From the NCBI RefSeq assembly GCF_001624695.1, contig NZ_JSEP01000001.1, positions 306,079 through 370,078 of the forward strand: 64,000 bases of DNA, written 5' to 3'. Below the pieces are notes generated by a model. That model saw nothing but the letters and a program-made list of their open reading frames with translations. It searched no databases and was not told where the DNA came from. This document shows, one piece after another, positions 1 through 9,692 of this stretch (within the stretch, counting starts at the first letter, position 1; every line of letters begins with the position of its first letter). The DNA is from Labrenzia sp. OB1. GTDB lineage: Bacteria; Pseudomonadota; Alphaproteobacteria; Rhizobiales; Stappiaceae. The translations under genes were made by a program, and so were the position numbers.

Positions 1-380
1 GTCTCGGTCATGTCGAGCCGATATGCCATCGCCTGCAATTCGCAATTGCCGCTCGCCTCGCATATCGGACACAGATGATTGCCTTCGTGGAACAGCATCT
101 CCACCAGATCCCGGCGCATCTTGGTCAGATGCGGGCTTTCGTTCTCCACCGCCTGTCCGGGAGCCGCGGGCTGCGTGCAGGCGGCCACGCTGCGCCCGCC
201 CGCCTTGACCGTGCATACGCGGCAACTGCCCTGATGGCGCAGGCCCTCATGATCACACAGACGCGGGATGTAGACCCCTGCTGTGTCGGCAGCTTCCATG
301 ATCGTTTCACCGGCGTAGGCGGTGATCTCGACCCCGTCGATCGTGAAGGTGAAGCCGGTCTCTTTCTTCGTGCCGCTCAT
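1..380 (-). CDS. hoxU: HoxU-like diaphorase subunit of NAD-reducing hydrogenase (3' part beyond window)
   Basis: This is the N-terminal 126 residues of a small iron-sulfur protein that runs off the left edge. It carries a plant-type [2Fe-2S] ferredoxin fold with Cys42, Cys53, Cys56 and Cys69, followed by the His-Cys3 [4Fe-4S] site of the NuoG/HoxU family (His102, Cys104, Cys107, Cys113 in the EGNHLCPICEASGNC stretch). In NAD-reducing hydrogenases HoxU passes electrons between HoxF and the hydrogenase module HoxYH. Its ATG overlaps the hoxF stop codon in an ATGA junction, so the two are translationally coupled. An N-terminal fragment of NuoG or of a formate dehydrogenase could look similar; the hoxF and hypF neighbours favour HoxU. 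The hydrogenase subunits themselves should lie just outside the window. Confidence 0.8.
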   Translation of the reverse strand, partial: MSGTKKETGFTFTIDGVEITAYAGETIMEAADTAGVYIPRLCDHEGLRHQGSCRVCTVKAGGRSVAACTQPAAPGQAVENESPHLTKMRRDLVEMLFHEGNHLCPICEASGNCELQAMAYRLDMTE

Positions 381-2257
381 TGCGTGAAGTCCCTGTCGAA
401 GATGTAGGAGCGGCGCTTGGCGATCTTGCGCGCGCCATCGATGGCCGACTGGATGTCGAACGTGTCGCGAATGCCGTCCTTGTTCGGCTTGGTCACAGCC
501 GAATAGACAAGCGGAAAATTCTGCAAGGTCGAGAGGATCGGGTTCGGCGAGGTCATGCCCAGGCCGCACCGGCTCGTTTCGATGATCGTGCCGGAAAGTT
601 CCTTCAGATAATCGATGTCCTCCGGGTTCGCGAGCCCCTTGCGGAACTTGCCGATCGCCTTCTGCAGGAACACATTGCCGACCCGGCATGGCGTGCAATA
701 GCCGCAGCTCTCATGCACGAAGAAGGACATGTAATATTCAACGATCTCGAGAATGTTGCGCTCCCCGTTGAAGACGATGATCGCGCCGCCGGTGGCCAGG
801 TCGTCGAAGGTCAGTTTGCGGTGAAAGCTGTCCCGGGCAATCATCGTTCCGCTCGGACCGCCGACCTGGACAGCCGCCGCATCCTGCCCGCCGGCCATTT
901 CCAGGACCTCCCGGAGGGTATGGCCATAGGGAAGCTCGTAGATGCCGGGATTGAGGCAGTCGCCGCAGATGGAGAACAGCTTGGTGCCGTGCGAGCCTTC
1001 CGTGCCCATCGCGTGGAACCAATCCGCGCCCCTGTCCAGAATGCGCGCCGCCTGGCAGAAGGTCTCGACATTGTTGACGACCGTCGGATGTCCGAGATAG
1101 CCACGGTTGACCGGGAAAGGCGGACGGGTCTTCGGCTCGCCCGGCAGCCCCTCGCAGGAGCTGATCAGCGCGCCTTCCTCGCCACAGATATAGGCACCCG
1201 CCCCGAGTTGCAGACGGACGTCGAAATCAAAGTTTCGAATGCCGTGAATGCTCTTGCCCAGAAGCCCCCGGCGGCGGCGGTCCTCCAGCACCTGTTCAAG
1301 CAGTTCGCGCAGATAGACATACTCGCCGCGCAGATAAAGTATGCCTTCGTTGGCACCGACGGCCCTGGCGGCGATCGTCATGCCCTCGATCAGGAGATGC
1401 GGTCTCTCGGTCAGAAGCACCCGGTCCTTGAAGGTTCCCGGCTCGCCTTCGTCCGCATTGCACAGGATAAAGCGCTTCTCGGCCCTTTCTGCTGCAGCGA
1501 AGCGCCACTTGTGTCCGGTCGTGAACCCGGCGCCGCCGCAACCGCGCAGGCCGCTTTCCTCGATAGCGGCGATGATCAGTGACGGCATCATCGCGGCGGC
1601 CTTGTCCAGCCCCGCGTCTTCCGGCACCGGTCCGAGCAGCACCTCACCGGCGTGGCGGATATTGTTGTCGACCATCCGGGTCGCGCGCTCATGCGGCGTC
1701 AGTTCGGCAAAGCGCTCGCTGATCAGATGGTCCGGCGTCCGGCCCGCTTTCAGAACCTCGGCCAAGGCCCGGGCCGTATCGGCCGTCAGCCGGGTCAGAA
1801 CCACGTCGTTGATCATCGCGGCGGGGGCCTGGTCGCACATGCCGATACAGGGCGTGTACTCGAGCGAGAAAGCCCTGTCCGCGGATGTCTCGCCCATACG
1901 AATGTCGAGCACTTCCTCGAAGGCGGCCGCGACTTCCGCCAGTCCCGCATAGCGGTCGACGATGTCGTCACACAGGCGGATGGTGACCCGGCCCTTCGGC
2001 GTCAGGGAGAGAAACGAATAGAAACTTGCAACACCTTCCACCTGGATACGGGTGAGACCGGTCTCCGCCGCGACCCTGTCCATCGTGGAGGGTGAAATGC
2101 AGTGATAACGGTCCTGGACCGCCCGCAGGATGTCCAGCATCCGGTGTTTGTCGTTACCGAAGGTCTGGCAGATCGCAGCTATCTCTTCCGCGGGAACCGC
2201 GCCAACATCGCACGCGGTAGACGACAGCCCGTTGCTACATTCCTGACCGTTATCCAT
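377..2257 (-). CDS. hoxF: HoxF-like NADH-binding diaphorase subunit with HoxE-type N-terminal domain
   Basis: The 626-residue protein joins an N-terminal HoxE/NuoE thioredoxin-like domain (about residues 20-175) to a NuoF-type flavoprotein. The FMN/NADH region shows the GLRGCGGAGF glycine-rich motif near residue 238, then CNADEGEPGTFKDR and CGEEGAL. A C-terminal [4Fe-4S] site is visible as SCGYCTPC with a distant Cys (about residues 517-565). It should oxidise or reduce NAD(H) in the cytoplasm and exchange electrons with HoxU. In the N-terminal domain only three of the four usual [2Fe-2S] cysteines are present (Cys96, Cys137, Cys141); the CxxxxC partner position is Asp101. I chose ATG 2257 because GAAGGG lies at good spacing; a GTG at 2266 is an alternative. 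It overlaps hoxU by 4 bp. Confidence 0.85.
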   Translation of the reverse strand: MDNGQECSNGLSSTACDVGAVPAEEIAAICQTFGNDKHRMLDILRAVQDRYHCISPSTMDRVAAETGLTRIQVEGVASFYSFLSLTPKGRVTIRLCDDIVDRYAGLAEVAAAFEEVLDIRMGETSADRAFSLEYTPCIGMCDQAPAAMINDVVLTRLTADTARALAEVLKAGRTPDHLISERFAELTPHERATRMVDNNIRHAGEVLLGPVPEDAGLDKAAAMMPSLIIAAIEESGLRGCGGAGFTTGHKWRFAAAERAEKRFILCNADEGEPGTFKDRVLLTERPHLLIEGMTIAARAVGANEGILYLRGEYVYLRELLEQVLEDRRRRGLLGKSIHGIRNFDFDVRLQLGAGAYICGEEGALISSCEGLPGEPKTRPPFPVNRGYLGHPTVVNNVETFCQAARILDRGADWFHAMGTEGSHGTKLFSICGDCLNPGIYELPYGHTLREVLEMAGGQDAAAVQVGGPSGTMIARDSFHRKLTFDDLATGGAIIVFNGERNILEIVEYYMSFFVHESCGYCTPCRVGNVFLQKAIGKFRKGLANPEDIDYLKELSGTIIETSRCGLGMTSPNPILSTLQNFPLVYSAVTKPNKDGIRDTFDIQSAIDGARKIAKRRSYIFDRDFTQ

Positions 2258-2474
2258 GGCAGACACCCTTCAGGCACCGGAAGAACGGAGGCTCAACGCT
2301 TAAATCGATTAGATCGGCATGAAAATCGTTGCGCATGAAGAAACCGCCAAATCATTTGTGATGATCCCGATGGCCTTACGCTTCCAGAGTTGCGATCAAG
2401 CGTCGTTGACGCAAATCAACATGCCTGAATTCAAGGCAGTCTTTTTCAGCCCTCCGCCGGTCAGTTGCTGCGGG
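2258..2474. other. Spacer between hypF and hoxF
   Basis: This 217-bp gap separates two minus-strand hydrogenase genes. It is more AT-rich than the flanking genes and could hold a hoxF promoter. I saw no clear operator, sigma-54 box or terminator hairpin in it. Confidence 0.4.
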
Positions 2475-4805
2475 TCAGCTGCCGACGGCCACCCTCCGAG
2501 CCACCGCGATTACACCTTGCCCGAGCGCCAGCCCGCCATCGTTGGCGGGAACAGTTTCGTGGGTCAGCACCCTGAACCCCATCGCATTCAGGCGGTCGGT
2601 CAGGCCATTTTTCAAGATGGCGTTCTGGAAGACCCCGCCAGAGAGAACCACCGTATCCCCCGGCCGCGCCCCGCAACGTGACAGCCCCTCGGCGAGCCCC
2701 TGGATTAGACCAAGATGAAACCGGGCGGCAATTCGCCCGCGCTCCAGTCCGGCGTGCAGATCCGCGATCAGCTCCTGCCACAAGGGCGCGAATGAAAACC
2801 GCATAGGAGAGGGCATGAAATCGACAGGATAACCGCTTTCGTCCTGCACGAAGGGCCGTGCCAGACTTTCAAGTGCCATCGCGGCCTGCCCCTCGAAACT
2901 CTGGTGGTGAAAGCTGATTCCGAGCATCGCGGCGACCGCATCGAAAAGACGGCCGGCGGAGGAGGACGGCGGCGCATTGAGCGCTCGTTCCATCATCCGC
3001 TCCAGCAGTGCCAGGTTCTTTTCCTCAAGTGCTGCCGCGACGTACAATCCGGTGAGACGACCAAGATAATCCGGACCGAATGCCGTCCGGAGATGCGCCG
3101 CAAGGTTCCGCCACGGCTCGCGCACCGCCGCAGCTCCCCCCGGCAGGGGAACCGGCAGAAAAGACCCGAGACGCTGAAAGCTCTCAAGCCCGCCCTTGAG
3201 TATTTCCCCGCCCCAGACCGTGCCGTCTTCTCCCCAACCGAGACCGTCGAGAATGACCCCATATACCGGTTGTTCTCCCGAAAACGTCCAGCCCCGCCCG
3301 GCAAGGCAGGACGCCAGATGCGCGTGGTGATGCTGCACACGCACCAGATCGGCACCGAACTCGGCCGCAAGCTCTTCTCCGTAAACGCTGGAGAGATACT
3401 GCGGATGCGCGTCCACTGCGATCACCTCCGGCTTGAAGCGGTAGAGATCAAGGTAAAGCCGCAGCGTTTTCTTGTAGTCCGCGAATGTCGGCGCGTTCTC
3501 CAGATCGCCGAGATGCTGCGACAGCACCGCATCGCGGCCGTTGATCAGGCAGAAGGTGGATTTCAACTCACCGCCCATGGCGAGCACCCTGGGCGCACGC
3601 TCGAAATCCGGCGCCAGCCTCACCGAGGCAGGCGCATAGCCACGGGCCCGGCGCAACATGGAAACTCCCGACCGGTCGAGCCGCAGAACGCTGTCATCCA
3701 GCCGGTTGACGATCTCCCGGTCGTGCATGAGGAAACCGTCGGCGAGCCCGGCGAGGTGCTGCCGTGCCCCGGCGTTCTGCGTTTCCTGCGGATTCTCTGA
3801 CAGATTGCCGGATGTCATGACGATCGGCCGCGTGAGGCGTGCCAGCAGCAGGTGATGCAGCGGCGTGTTGGCCAGCATGACACCGAGCCTGTCCTGGCCC
3901 GGAGCGATGCCTTCCGCTAGTGCCGGACCAGCCTTCCGGAGCAGCAGGATCGGCGCCGCCGCGCTTGCCAGGATGTCCGCTTCCTCATCGCTGACACGGC
4001 AATACCTGCGGATCTGGTCGAGGTCCCGCGCCATCAGGGCCAGAGGTTTGTCGGGACGGTGTTTGCGCTGGCGAAGCGTTCTGACGGCAGCTTCGTTGCC
4101 GGCATCGACGGCGATCTGAAAACCACCCAGTCCCTTGACCGCCAGGATATCCCCGGCCCGCAACCGTTGGGCTGCAAGCGTGACGGGATCGCCTTCAGCC
4201 TCACGTCCATCGGTACCCTCGAACCACAGCCTTGGACCGCAGTCCGGACAAGCGACAGGCTGGGCATGGAACCGGCGGTCGGCCGGGTCCTCATACTCCG
4301 CCCGGCAGGACGCGCACATCGAAAAACCGGACATGGAGGTCGAGGCGCGGTCATAGGGTATATGCCGCAGAATGGACAGGCGCGGCCCGCAATGGGTGCA
4401 GTTGGTGAAGGCATAGCCGTGATGTCTGTCCGACGGATTGCCTATATCGGCAAGGCAGGCAGGACACGTGGCCGCATCGGGCACAACACCGGTCGCGACG
4501 GCGCCGCCCCGGCTTTCCAGGATGCGGAAACCGTCCGGGCGAGGACGTTCGGCGCCGGTGACGACTTCAATCCCGTCAACCCGGGCCAATGCCGGTCTGT
4601 CCGTTCGAAGCCTTTCGGCGAAAACGCCGAGCATCTCCGGAAATCCGTGAGCTTCGATCTTGACGCCCGCGCCGTCGTTGAGCACGTGGCCGGCAATGCC
4701 GAGTTCGTTCGCCAGCTTCCAGACGAACGGCCGGAACCCGACCCCCTGGACAAGTCCGGAAACTCGGATGGTGGTGCTGGAAGAGAAATTGCCGATCTCG
4801 GTCAC
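2475..4805 (-). CDS. hypF: Carbamoyltransferase HypF, [NiFe]-hydrogenase maturation
   Basis: HypF uses carbamoyl phosphate and ATP to make a thiocarboxamide on HypE, the source of the cyanide ligands of the [NiFe] centre. The 776-residue protein shows the full domain order: an acylphosphatase domain (VQGVGFRPFVW near residue 20), two zinc-finger units with CPAC, CTHCGPR, CASC and CPDCGPR, a YrdC-like domain, and a C-terminal Kae1/HypF carbamoyltransferase domain with the metal-binding stretch VQHHHAHLASCLAGR. Length is normal for the family. The start is a GTG with no strong Shine-Dalgarno sequence, so it is slightly uncertain. It is transcribed toward hoxF, 217 bp upstream of it, which supports a dedicated hydrogenase locus. 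Confidence 0.93.
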   Translation of the reverse strand: MTEIGNFSSSTTIRVSGLVQGVGFRPFVWKLANELGIAGHVLNDGAGVKIEAHGFPEMLGVFAERLRTDRPALARVDGIEVVTGAERPRPDGFRILESRGGAVATGVVPDAATCPACLADIGNPSDRHHGYAFTNCTHCGPRLSILRHIPYDRASTSMSGFSMCASCRAEYEDPADRRFHAQPVACPDCGPRLWFEGTDGREAEGDPVTLAAQRLRAGDILAVKGLGGFQIAVDAGNEAAVRTLRQRKHRPDKPLALMARDLDQIRRYCRVSDEEADILASAAAPILLLRKAGPALAEGIAPGQDRLGVMLANTPLHHLLLARLTRPIVMTSGNLSENPQETQNAGARQHLAGLADGFLMHDREIVNRLDDSVLRLDRSGVSMLRRARGYAPASVRLAPDFERAPRVLAMGGELKSTFCLINGRDAVLSQHLGDLENAPTFADYKKTLRLYLDLYRFKPEVIAVDAHPQYLSSVYGEELAAEFGADLVRVQHHHAHLASCLAGRGWTFSGEQPVYGVILDGLGWGEDGTVWGGEILKGGLESFQRLGSFLPVPLPGGAAAVREPWRNLAAHLRTAFGPDYLGRLTGLYVAAALEEKNLALLERMMERALNAPPSSSAGRLFDAVAAMLGISFHHQSFEGQAAMALESLARPFVQDESGYPVDFMPSPMRFSFAPLWQELIADLHAGLERGRIAARFHLGLIQGLAEGLSRCGARPGDTVVLSGGVFQNAILKNGLTDRLNAMGFRVLTHETVPANDGGLALGQGVIAVARRVAVGS

Positions 4806-4996
4806 GCGTTCGAAAAGTTGAAAGCCATCACGCGATCAAACGACGATCCCTCCGGAAAGCCAAACGGAAAATCGCCACCGCATGCCTTCGCGCACTCTCC
4901 ATGTCGTTCCGGCCTTGAACCGGGACCTCGACGTGGCCCCGGCTCGAGGCCGGGGCAGCCAGGTGGAGAGCGGTGTCACAGCAGAAACCGGAATGG

Positions 4997-6154
4997 TCAC
5001 CGCAGCGGCCGCTGGCCGAAGGTGTTGATCACCTGCAGGCGCTCCAGATTGACAATCGCCGAAAGCATGAGCCGATCCTGACTCCAGTCCGCCGGTTTCT
5101 GAATCGACAGGGCCGCAAGGAAAATGACCGCCACCATCGGCAGGACCGCCAGCCCGACGATGCCCCAATGGGGATGAAGCCGGTTCGGCTCCATCAAGGC
5201 TTCCACACGGCGCCGAAGTTTCTGGGCCGGTGAGCGGCGCAGCAGCCGGTCATTGACTTCAAGCAGGGCCACGGAGGCGACACTGCCCGAGCGATCGTGT
5301 CTCATCAGTTCCTGCCGCTTTTTCAGCCCCGCCTGTGCCGCTCTCAGCAGACACAGGCAATAGGATCTCAGGTCCACACGCGCATCTTCGGCAACTTTCT
5401 GGTCGCAGGCCAGTTCGCGAAGCCGCTCAACCTCAGATTTCCAGACGTAATAGAACGGGTTCCAGAACAGCAGCGGGCGCAGGCATTCCAGCGCGACTTC
5501 CCAGGTGACGTCGCCCCGGCGCAGATGCTGGAATTCATGCCTGAGGACAAGACCGAGATCGTCCGGCTCGGCCAGAAGATCCGACGGGATCACCACGTAG
5601 TGGTAGTGAAGACCGCGCGCGGAAAAGGGTACAAGCGCACGATCCGACAGCAGCAGCTTCAACCGCCCATTGCGCCGCCAGAGATGACAGCCGGACAGCA
5701 TTCGGTGGAGCCGCGCGAAACTCACCGCCAGCCGCAGTCCGAAACAGGTGAAACCGGCGATCAGAAGCAGCGCCACGCCCTTGCCGAATCCCGGCTCCAT
5801 GGCAACAATGCTCTCGCTCATACGGCTGCGCACTCCGAGAAGGGACTGGAAGTCCTCCGCCGGAATACCGATGCCGCCTCGCAGATACTGCGCAACCGCA
5901 TAGTCCGCCAGATTAACCGGCAGCCTGGCGGGAAGCACTTCCGCCGCAAGCATGTAGTGATAGCCGGCAACGATGGCCGGTGACAGAACAATGATGGCAA
6001 ACAGGCCGTTCAGCAAACCGAGCTGGAGTGAAAAGGCGAGCCTCTTTCCAGTTCGGGCCAGAAACAGTTTTGCGGTCAGCCACACGATGGCCGTAACCGC
6101 CAGTGTTATGTTCAGATCGATGTAAACATCGAACACCCCGTTAAGTAGCGTCAT
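4997..6154 (-). CDS. M56-family (BlaR1/MecR1-like) membrane metallopeptidase without sensor domain
   Basis: This 385-residue protein has several hydrophobic helices in its N-terminal third and a cytoplasmic zinc-protease segment with HEFQH (in VLRHEFQHLRRGD), followed about 50 residues later by the RELACDQ stretch holding the likely third zinc ligand. BlaR1/MecR1 proteins use such a domain to inactivate a BlaI-type repressor. The penicillin-binding sensor domain of true BlaR1 is absent, since only about 100 residues and one further helix follow the protease region. The ATG at 6154 is chosen because GGGAGGA precedes it and it overlaps the end of the BlaI-like gene by 14 bp. No beta-lactamase gene lies nearby, so the signal and the target are unknown. 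Confidence 0.85.
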   Translation of the reverse strand: MTLLNGVFDVYIDLNITLAVTAIVWLTAKLFLARTGKRLAFSLQLGLLNGLFAIIVLSPAIVAGYHYMLAAEVLPARLPVNLADYAVAQYLRGGIGIPAEDFQSLLGVRSRMSESIVAMEPGFGKGVALLLIAGFTCFGLRLAVSFARLHRMLSGCHLWRRNGRLKLLLSDRALVPFSARGLHYHYVVIPSDLLAEPDDLGLVLRHEFQHLRRGDVTWEVALECLRPLLFWNPFYYVWKSEVERLRELACDQKVAEDARVDLRSYCLCLLRAAQAGLKKRQELMRHDRSGSVASVALLEVNDRLLRRSPAQKLRRRVEALMEPNRLHPHWGIVGLAVLPMVAVIFLAALSIQKPADWSQDRLMLSAIVNLERLQVINTFGQRPLR

Positions 6155-6536
6155 CTGTCGTCCTCCCGTCCAGCAACGCTCTGATCTCCTCCAGGTCCTG
6201 CTTCGAAAGGTCATATTCATCCACGAGCCGCGCCACCAGGGACGCGGGCGTGCCGTCGAAGAGTTTATCCGACAGGTTTCGAAGAAAACGGGACTGGTAG
6301 GTGTCTTTGGTCAGCCGGGGGGAATAAATGAATGTCTTGCCTTCTTTCCGGCTGTCCACGAAGTTCTTTTCGTCCAGGATCCGCATGATGGTGGCGCATG
6401 ACGTATAGGCCAGTTTTCTGTCCGGCGGCAGACATGCGAGAATATCCCGCACGGAGCCTTCGCCGAGTTTCCAGAGTTCGGTCATGAACTCCAGCTCGAC
6501 TTCGGTCAGAAACTCGTTGCTCTTACGTTTTCTCAT
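6141..6536 (-). CDS. BlaI/MecI/CopY-family transcriptional repressor
   Basis: This 131-residue winged-helix protein matches the BlaI family in length and layout: an N-terminal helix-turn-helix (LTEVELEFMTELWKLGEG onward, then TIMRILDEKNFV) and a C-terminal dimerisation helix region. Known members repress their own operon and are cleaved by the partner M56 protease; that relation is inferred from the adjacent overlapping gene. The 102-bp upstream gap should hold its promoter and operator, but I could not see a clean TACA-type dyad. No resistance gene is linked in the window. Confidence 0.85.
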   Translation of the reverse strand: MRKRKSNEFLTEVELEFMTELWKLGEGSVRDILACLPPDRKLAYTSCATIMRILDEKNFVDSRKEGKTFIYSPRLTKDTYQSRFLRNLSDKLFDGTPASLVARLVDEYDLSKQDLEEIRALLDGRTTDDAT

Positions 6537-6638
6537 TATTTCCCTGCGCCAATTGCGGATTCGATGGGGCCACGGCGCCTATTCTTGCATCAATACCGGG
6601 TAAAATACTATTCCTTTAGTCGAACACGATTTCGGCCG

Positions 6639-6916
6639 TCAGACTTTCCAGAAGCAGAAAGTTCCCCAGCCAATGCTGATCGCCAGGGGCCACCAAAGCG
6701 GCGGGCCCATGAGCCCCAGCCAGGCGAAGAAAATGAAGGCACTGCCCAAGAGGGTGATGAACAGCCGGTCGCCGCGCGTCGTCGTCAAGCCCAGAACACC
6801 GTTGCGGGCCTGTCCGCCCGGATAGCGCACTTCCAGCAGTATCAGCACGCCGATTGCAGTGAAAATCCCGACGAACAGCAGCGCCGTCGGCCAGGTCCAG
6901 GCCATCCAGCCGAGCA

Positions 6917-6917
<1 letters not shown>
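6639..6917 (-). CDS. DUF2160 small membrane protein of the glycerol ABC transporter operon
   Basis: This is a 92-residue protein with two to three hydrophobic segments (about 8-28, 52-72 and 74-90) and a Trp-rich start. It matches the DUF2160 family, whose genes accompany the glycerol ABC transporter genes in rhizobia. The ATG overlaps the stop of the upstream permease gene in an ATGA junction, so it belongs to the glp operon. Its role is unknown; an accessory subunit of the permease complex is a reasonable inference. Confidence 0.8.
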
Positions 6918-7714
<797 letters not shown>

Positions 7715-7725
7715 TTCGGTTCTCC

Positions 7726-8592
7726 TCAGGACTTGTTGTCGTTCATCGTCATCAGCGTGTAGAACAGCCAGGAGGCCAGCAGCGTGATGGCGAAATAGAT
7801 GAGGGACATGGCGGCCGCCGGTCCGAGATCGAACTGGCCAAGAGCGATCTTCACCAGATCGATGGACAACAGTGTGGTGGAGTTGCCCGGTCCGCCGCCG
7901 GTCAGCACGAACGGTTCGGTATAGATGTTGAAGCTGTCCATGAAGCGCAGCAGGATGGCGATGGTCAGCACCGTTTTCATCTTCGGAAGCTGGATGTAGC
8001 GGAACACCGCCCAGTTCGATGCCCCGTCGATTTCCGCCGCCTGATAGTAGGCGTTCGGGATCGAAACCAGACCGGCATAGGCAAGCAGCACCACCAGCGA
8101 CGTCCAGTGCCAGACATCCATGATGACGATGGTCACCCAGGCTGCCAACGGGTTCTGGGTCATGTCATAGGAAATGCCCAGTGTGTGGTTCATGAAGTAG
8201 CCCAGCAGTCCGATGTCCGGCAGGGTGAAGATGTTCCACATCGCACCGACCACGTTCCAGGGGATCAGCATGGGAAGTGCCATGGTGACCAGGCAGAATG
8301 GCACCCAGAACCCCTGTCGCGGCATCGCCAGGGCGATGGCGACCCCAAGCGGCACCTCGATGATCAGGATCAGGAATGTGAACAGGAACTGGCGACCAAG
8401 CGCCTTGTGAAAGCGTTCGGATGTAAGCACCTGCTCGAACCAGTCGATGCCTTGCCAGAAGAAAAGATTGTCGCCGAAGGTTTCCTGGACGGAATAGTTC
8501 ACCACGGTCATCATCGGGATGAGCGCGTTGAATGCGACCAGCAGCAGCACCGGCGTGACGAACAGCCAGGCCCGTTGATTCAGCTTCTTCAT
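7726..8592 (-). CDS. glpP: Glycerol ABC transporter permease GlpP-like
   Basis: This is a MalF-type permease of 288 residues with six predicted helices and the EAA motif in the QAAEIDGASNWAVFRYIQLP stretch. It should form the membrane channel with GlpQ. Its start overlaps the end of the upstream ATPase gene by 4 bp, so it is coupled to it. Assignment to glycerol rests on operon composition (two unequal ATPases, DUF2160, and a binding protein near 580 residues), which is typical of the rhizobial Glp importer. Confidence 0.85.
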   Translation of the reverse strand: MKKLNQRAWLFVTPVLLLVAFNALIPMMTVVNYSVQETFGDNLFFWQGIDWFEQVLTSERFHKALGRQFLFTFLILIIEVPLGVAIALAMPRQGFWVPFCLVTMALPMLIPWNVVGAMWNIFTLPDIGLLGYFMNHTLGISYDMTQNPLAAWVTIVIMDVWHWTSLVVLLAYAGLVSIPNAYYQAAEIDGASNWAVFRYIQLPKMKTVLTIAILLRFMDSFNIYTEPFVLTGGGPGNSTTLLSIDLVKIALGQFDLGPAAAMSLIYFAITLLASWLFYTLMTMNDNKS

Positions 8593-9680
8593 CGCGCACC
8601 TCCCTCGGGCCGGCTTGCCAGCCAGCCGTCCTTGTAGAGCCGGGTCTGGGACTGTTTGAAATCGAGCATCACCGCATCCCCCGCATTCGGTGCGTCGCCC
8701 TCGAGGATCGCGTGGATGCGGCTGTCATGGGCGATGGCTTCAACCACCTTGTGGCGGCCGATATCGGCCACCTTGCGCACATGGGCGGCGATCCCCCCGC
8801 CGGTTCTGGAAACCGACACGAACTCCGGCCGGATACCAACCTCGGCCTTGCCGTCGCCGGCAATTCCGGACGGACCTTCCAGCGTGACTTGCTCGCCGCC
8901 GAAGAAAGCAGCCCCGCCGCGAACCTCACAGGGCAGGACATTCATGCCGGGCGATCCGATGAAATGGCCGACGAAGGTATGCGCCGGACGTTCGAACAGG
9001 TCCACCGGCGTACCGATCTGGACAATTTCGCCATCCTGCATCACCACCACCTGATCGGCGAAGGTCAGCGCCTCGGTCTGGTCGTGGGTGACATAGATCA
9101 TGGTCGCCCGCACCCGCTGATGCAGCTCCTTGAGCTTGGAGCGCAGCTTCCACTTCAGATGCGGGTCGATCACGGTCAGCGGCTCGTCGAACATGACGAC
9201 ATTGACGTCCTCGCGTACGAGGCCTCGGCCCATGGAGATCTTCTGCTTGTTGTCCGGAGAAAGGTTCGATGCGCGTGTCGACAGCATGCCGGTGACTTCC
9301 AGCATCTCCGCGATCGCGGTCACCCGCTGTTTGACGATGGCCTCGTCCCTGCCACGATTGCGCAAGGGAAAGGCCAGGTTGTCGTAAACGGTCATCGTGT
9401 CGTAGATGACCGGAAACTGGAAGACCTGCGCAATGTTGCGCTTCGCCGGCGGCAGGGCCGTCACATCCTGGTCATCGAACAGGATCTTGCCTTCCGAAGG
9501 AACGAGAAGGCCGGAGATGATGTTCAACAGTGTGGACTTGCCGCAGCCGGATGGCCCCAGAAGCGCATAGGCGCCGCCGTCTTCCCAGGTCAGATCGATC
9601 TTCTTGAGCGCGTAATCGTCATCGCCCGCCGGATCGGGGCGATAGCTGTGCCGCAGGTTGGAGAGTGTGATTTGTGCCAT
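8589..9680 (-). CDS. glpT: Glycerol ABC transporter ATPase GlpT-like with atypical signature motif
   Basis: This 363-residue ATPase belongs to the MalK/UgpC group, with an N-terminal nucleotide-binding domain and a C-terminal TOBE-type regulatory domain. Walker A is GPSGCGKST and Walker B is VVMFDEPLTVIDP, followed by the [13 protein letters not shown] switch region. The ABC signature, normally LSGGQ, reads LSPDNKQKISMGRG, and the D-loop is also altered (TVIDP). The partner ATPase has a normal signature, so the heterodimer probably has one degenerate ATP site. The gene sits 12 bp after glpS and overlaps glpP. Confidence 0.85.
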   Translation of the reverse strand: MAQITLSNLRHSYRPDPAGDDDYALKKIDLTWEDGGAYALLGPSGCGKSTLLNIISGLLVPSEGKILFDDQDVTALPPAKRNIAQVFQFPVIYDTMTVYDNLAFPLRNRGRDEAIVKQRVTAIAEMLEVTGMLSTRASNLSPDNKQKISMGRGLVREDVNVVMFDEPLTVIDPHLKWKLRSKLKELHQRVRATMIYVTHDQTEALTFADQVVVMQDGEIVQIGTPVDLFERPAHTFVGHFIGSPGMNVLPCEVRGGAAFFGGEQVTLEGPSGIAGDGKAEVGIRPEFVSVSRTGGGIAAHVRKVADIGRHKVVEAIAHDSRIHAILEGDAPNAGDAVMLDFKQSQTRLYKDGWLASRPEGGAR

Positions 9681-9692
9681 GAGGTCCTCTCC

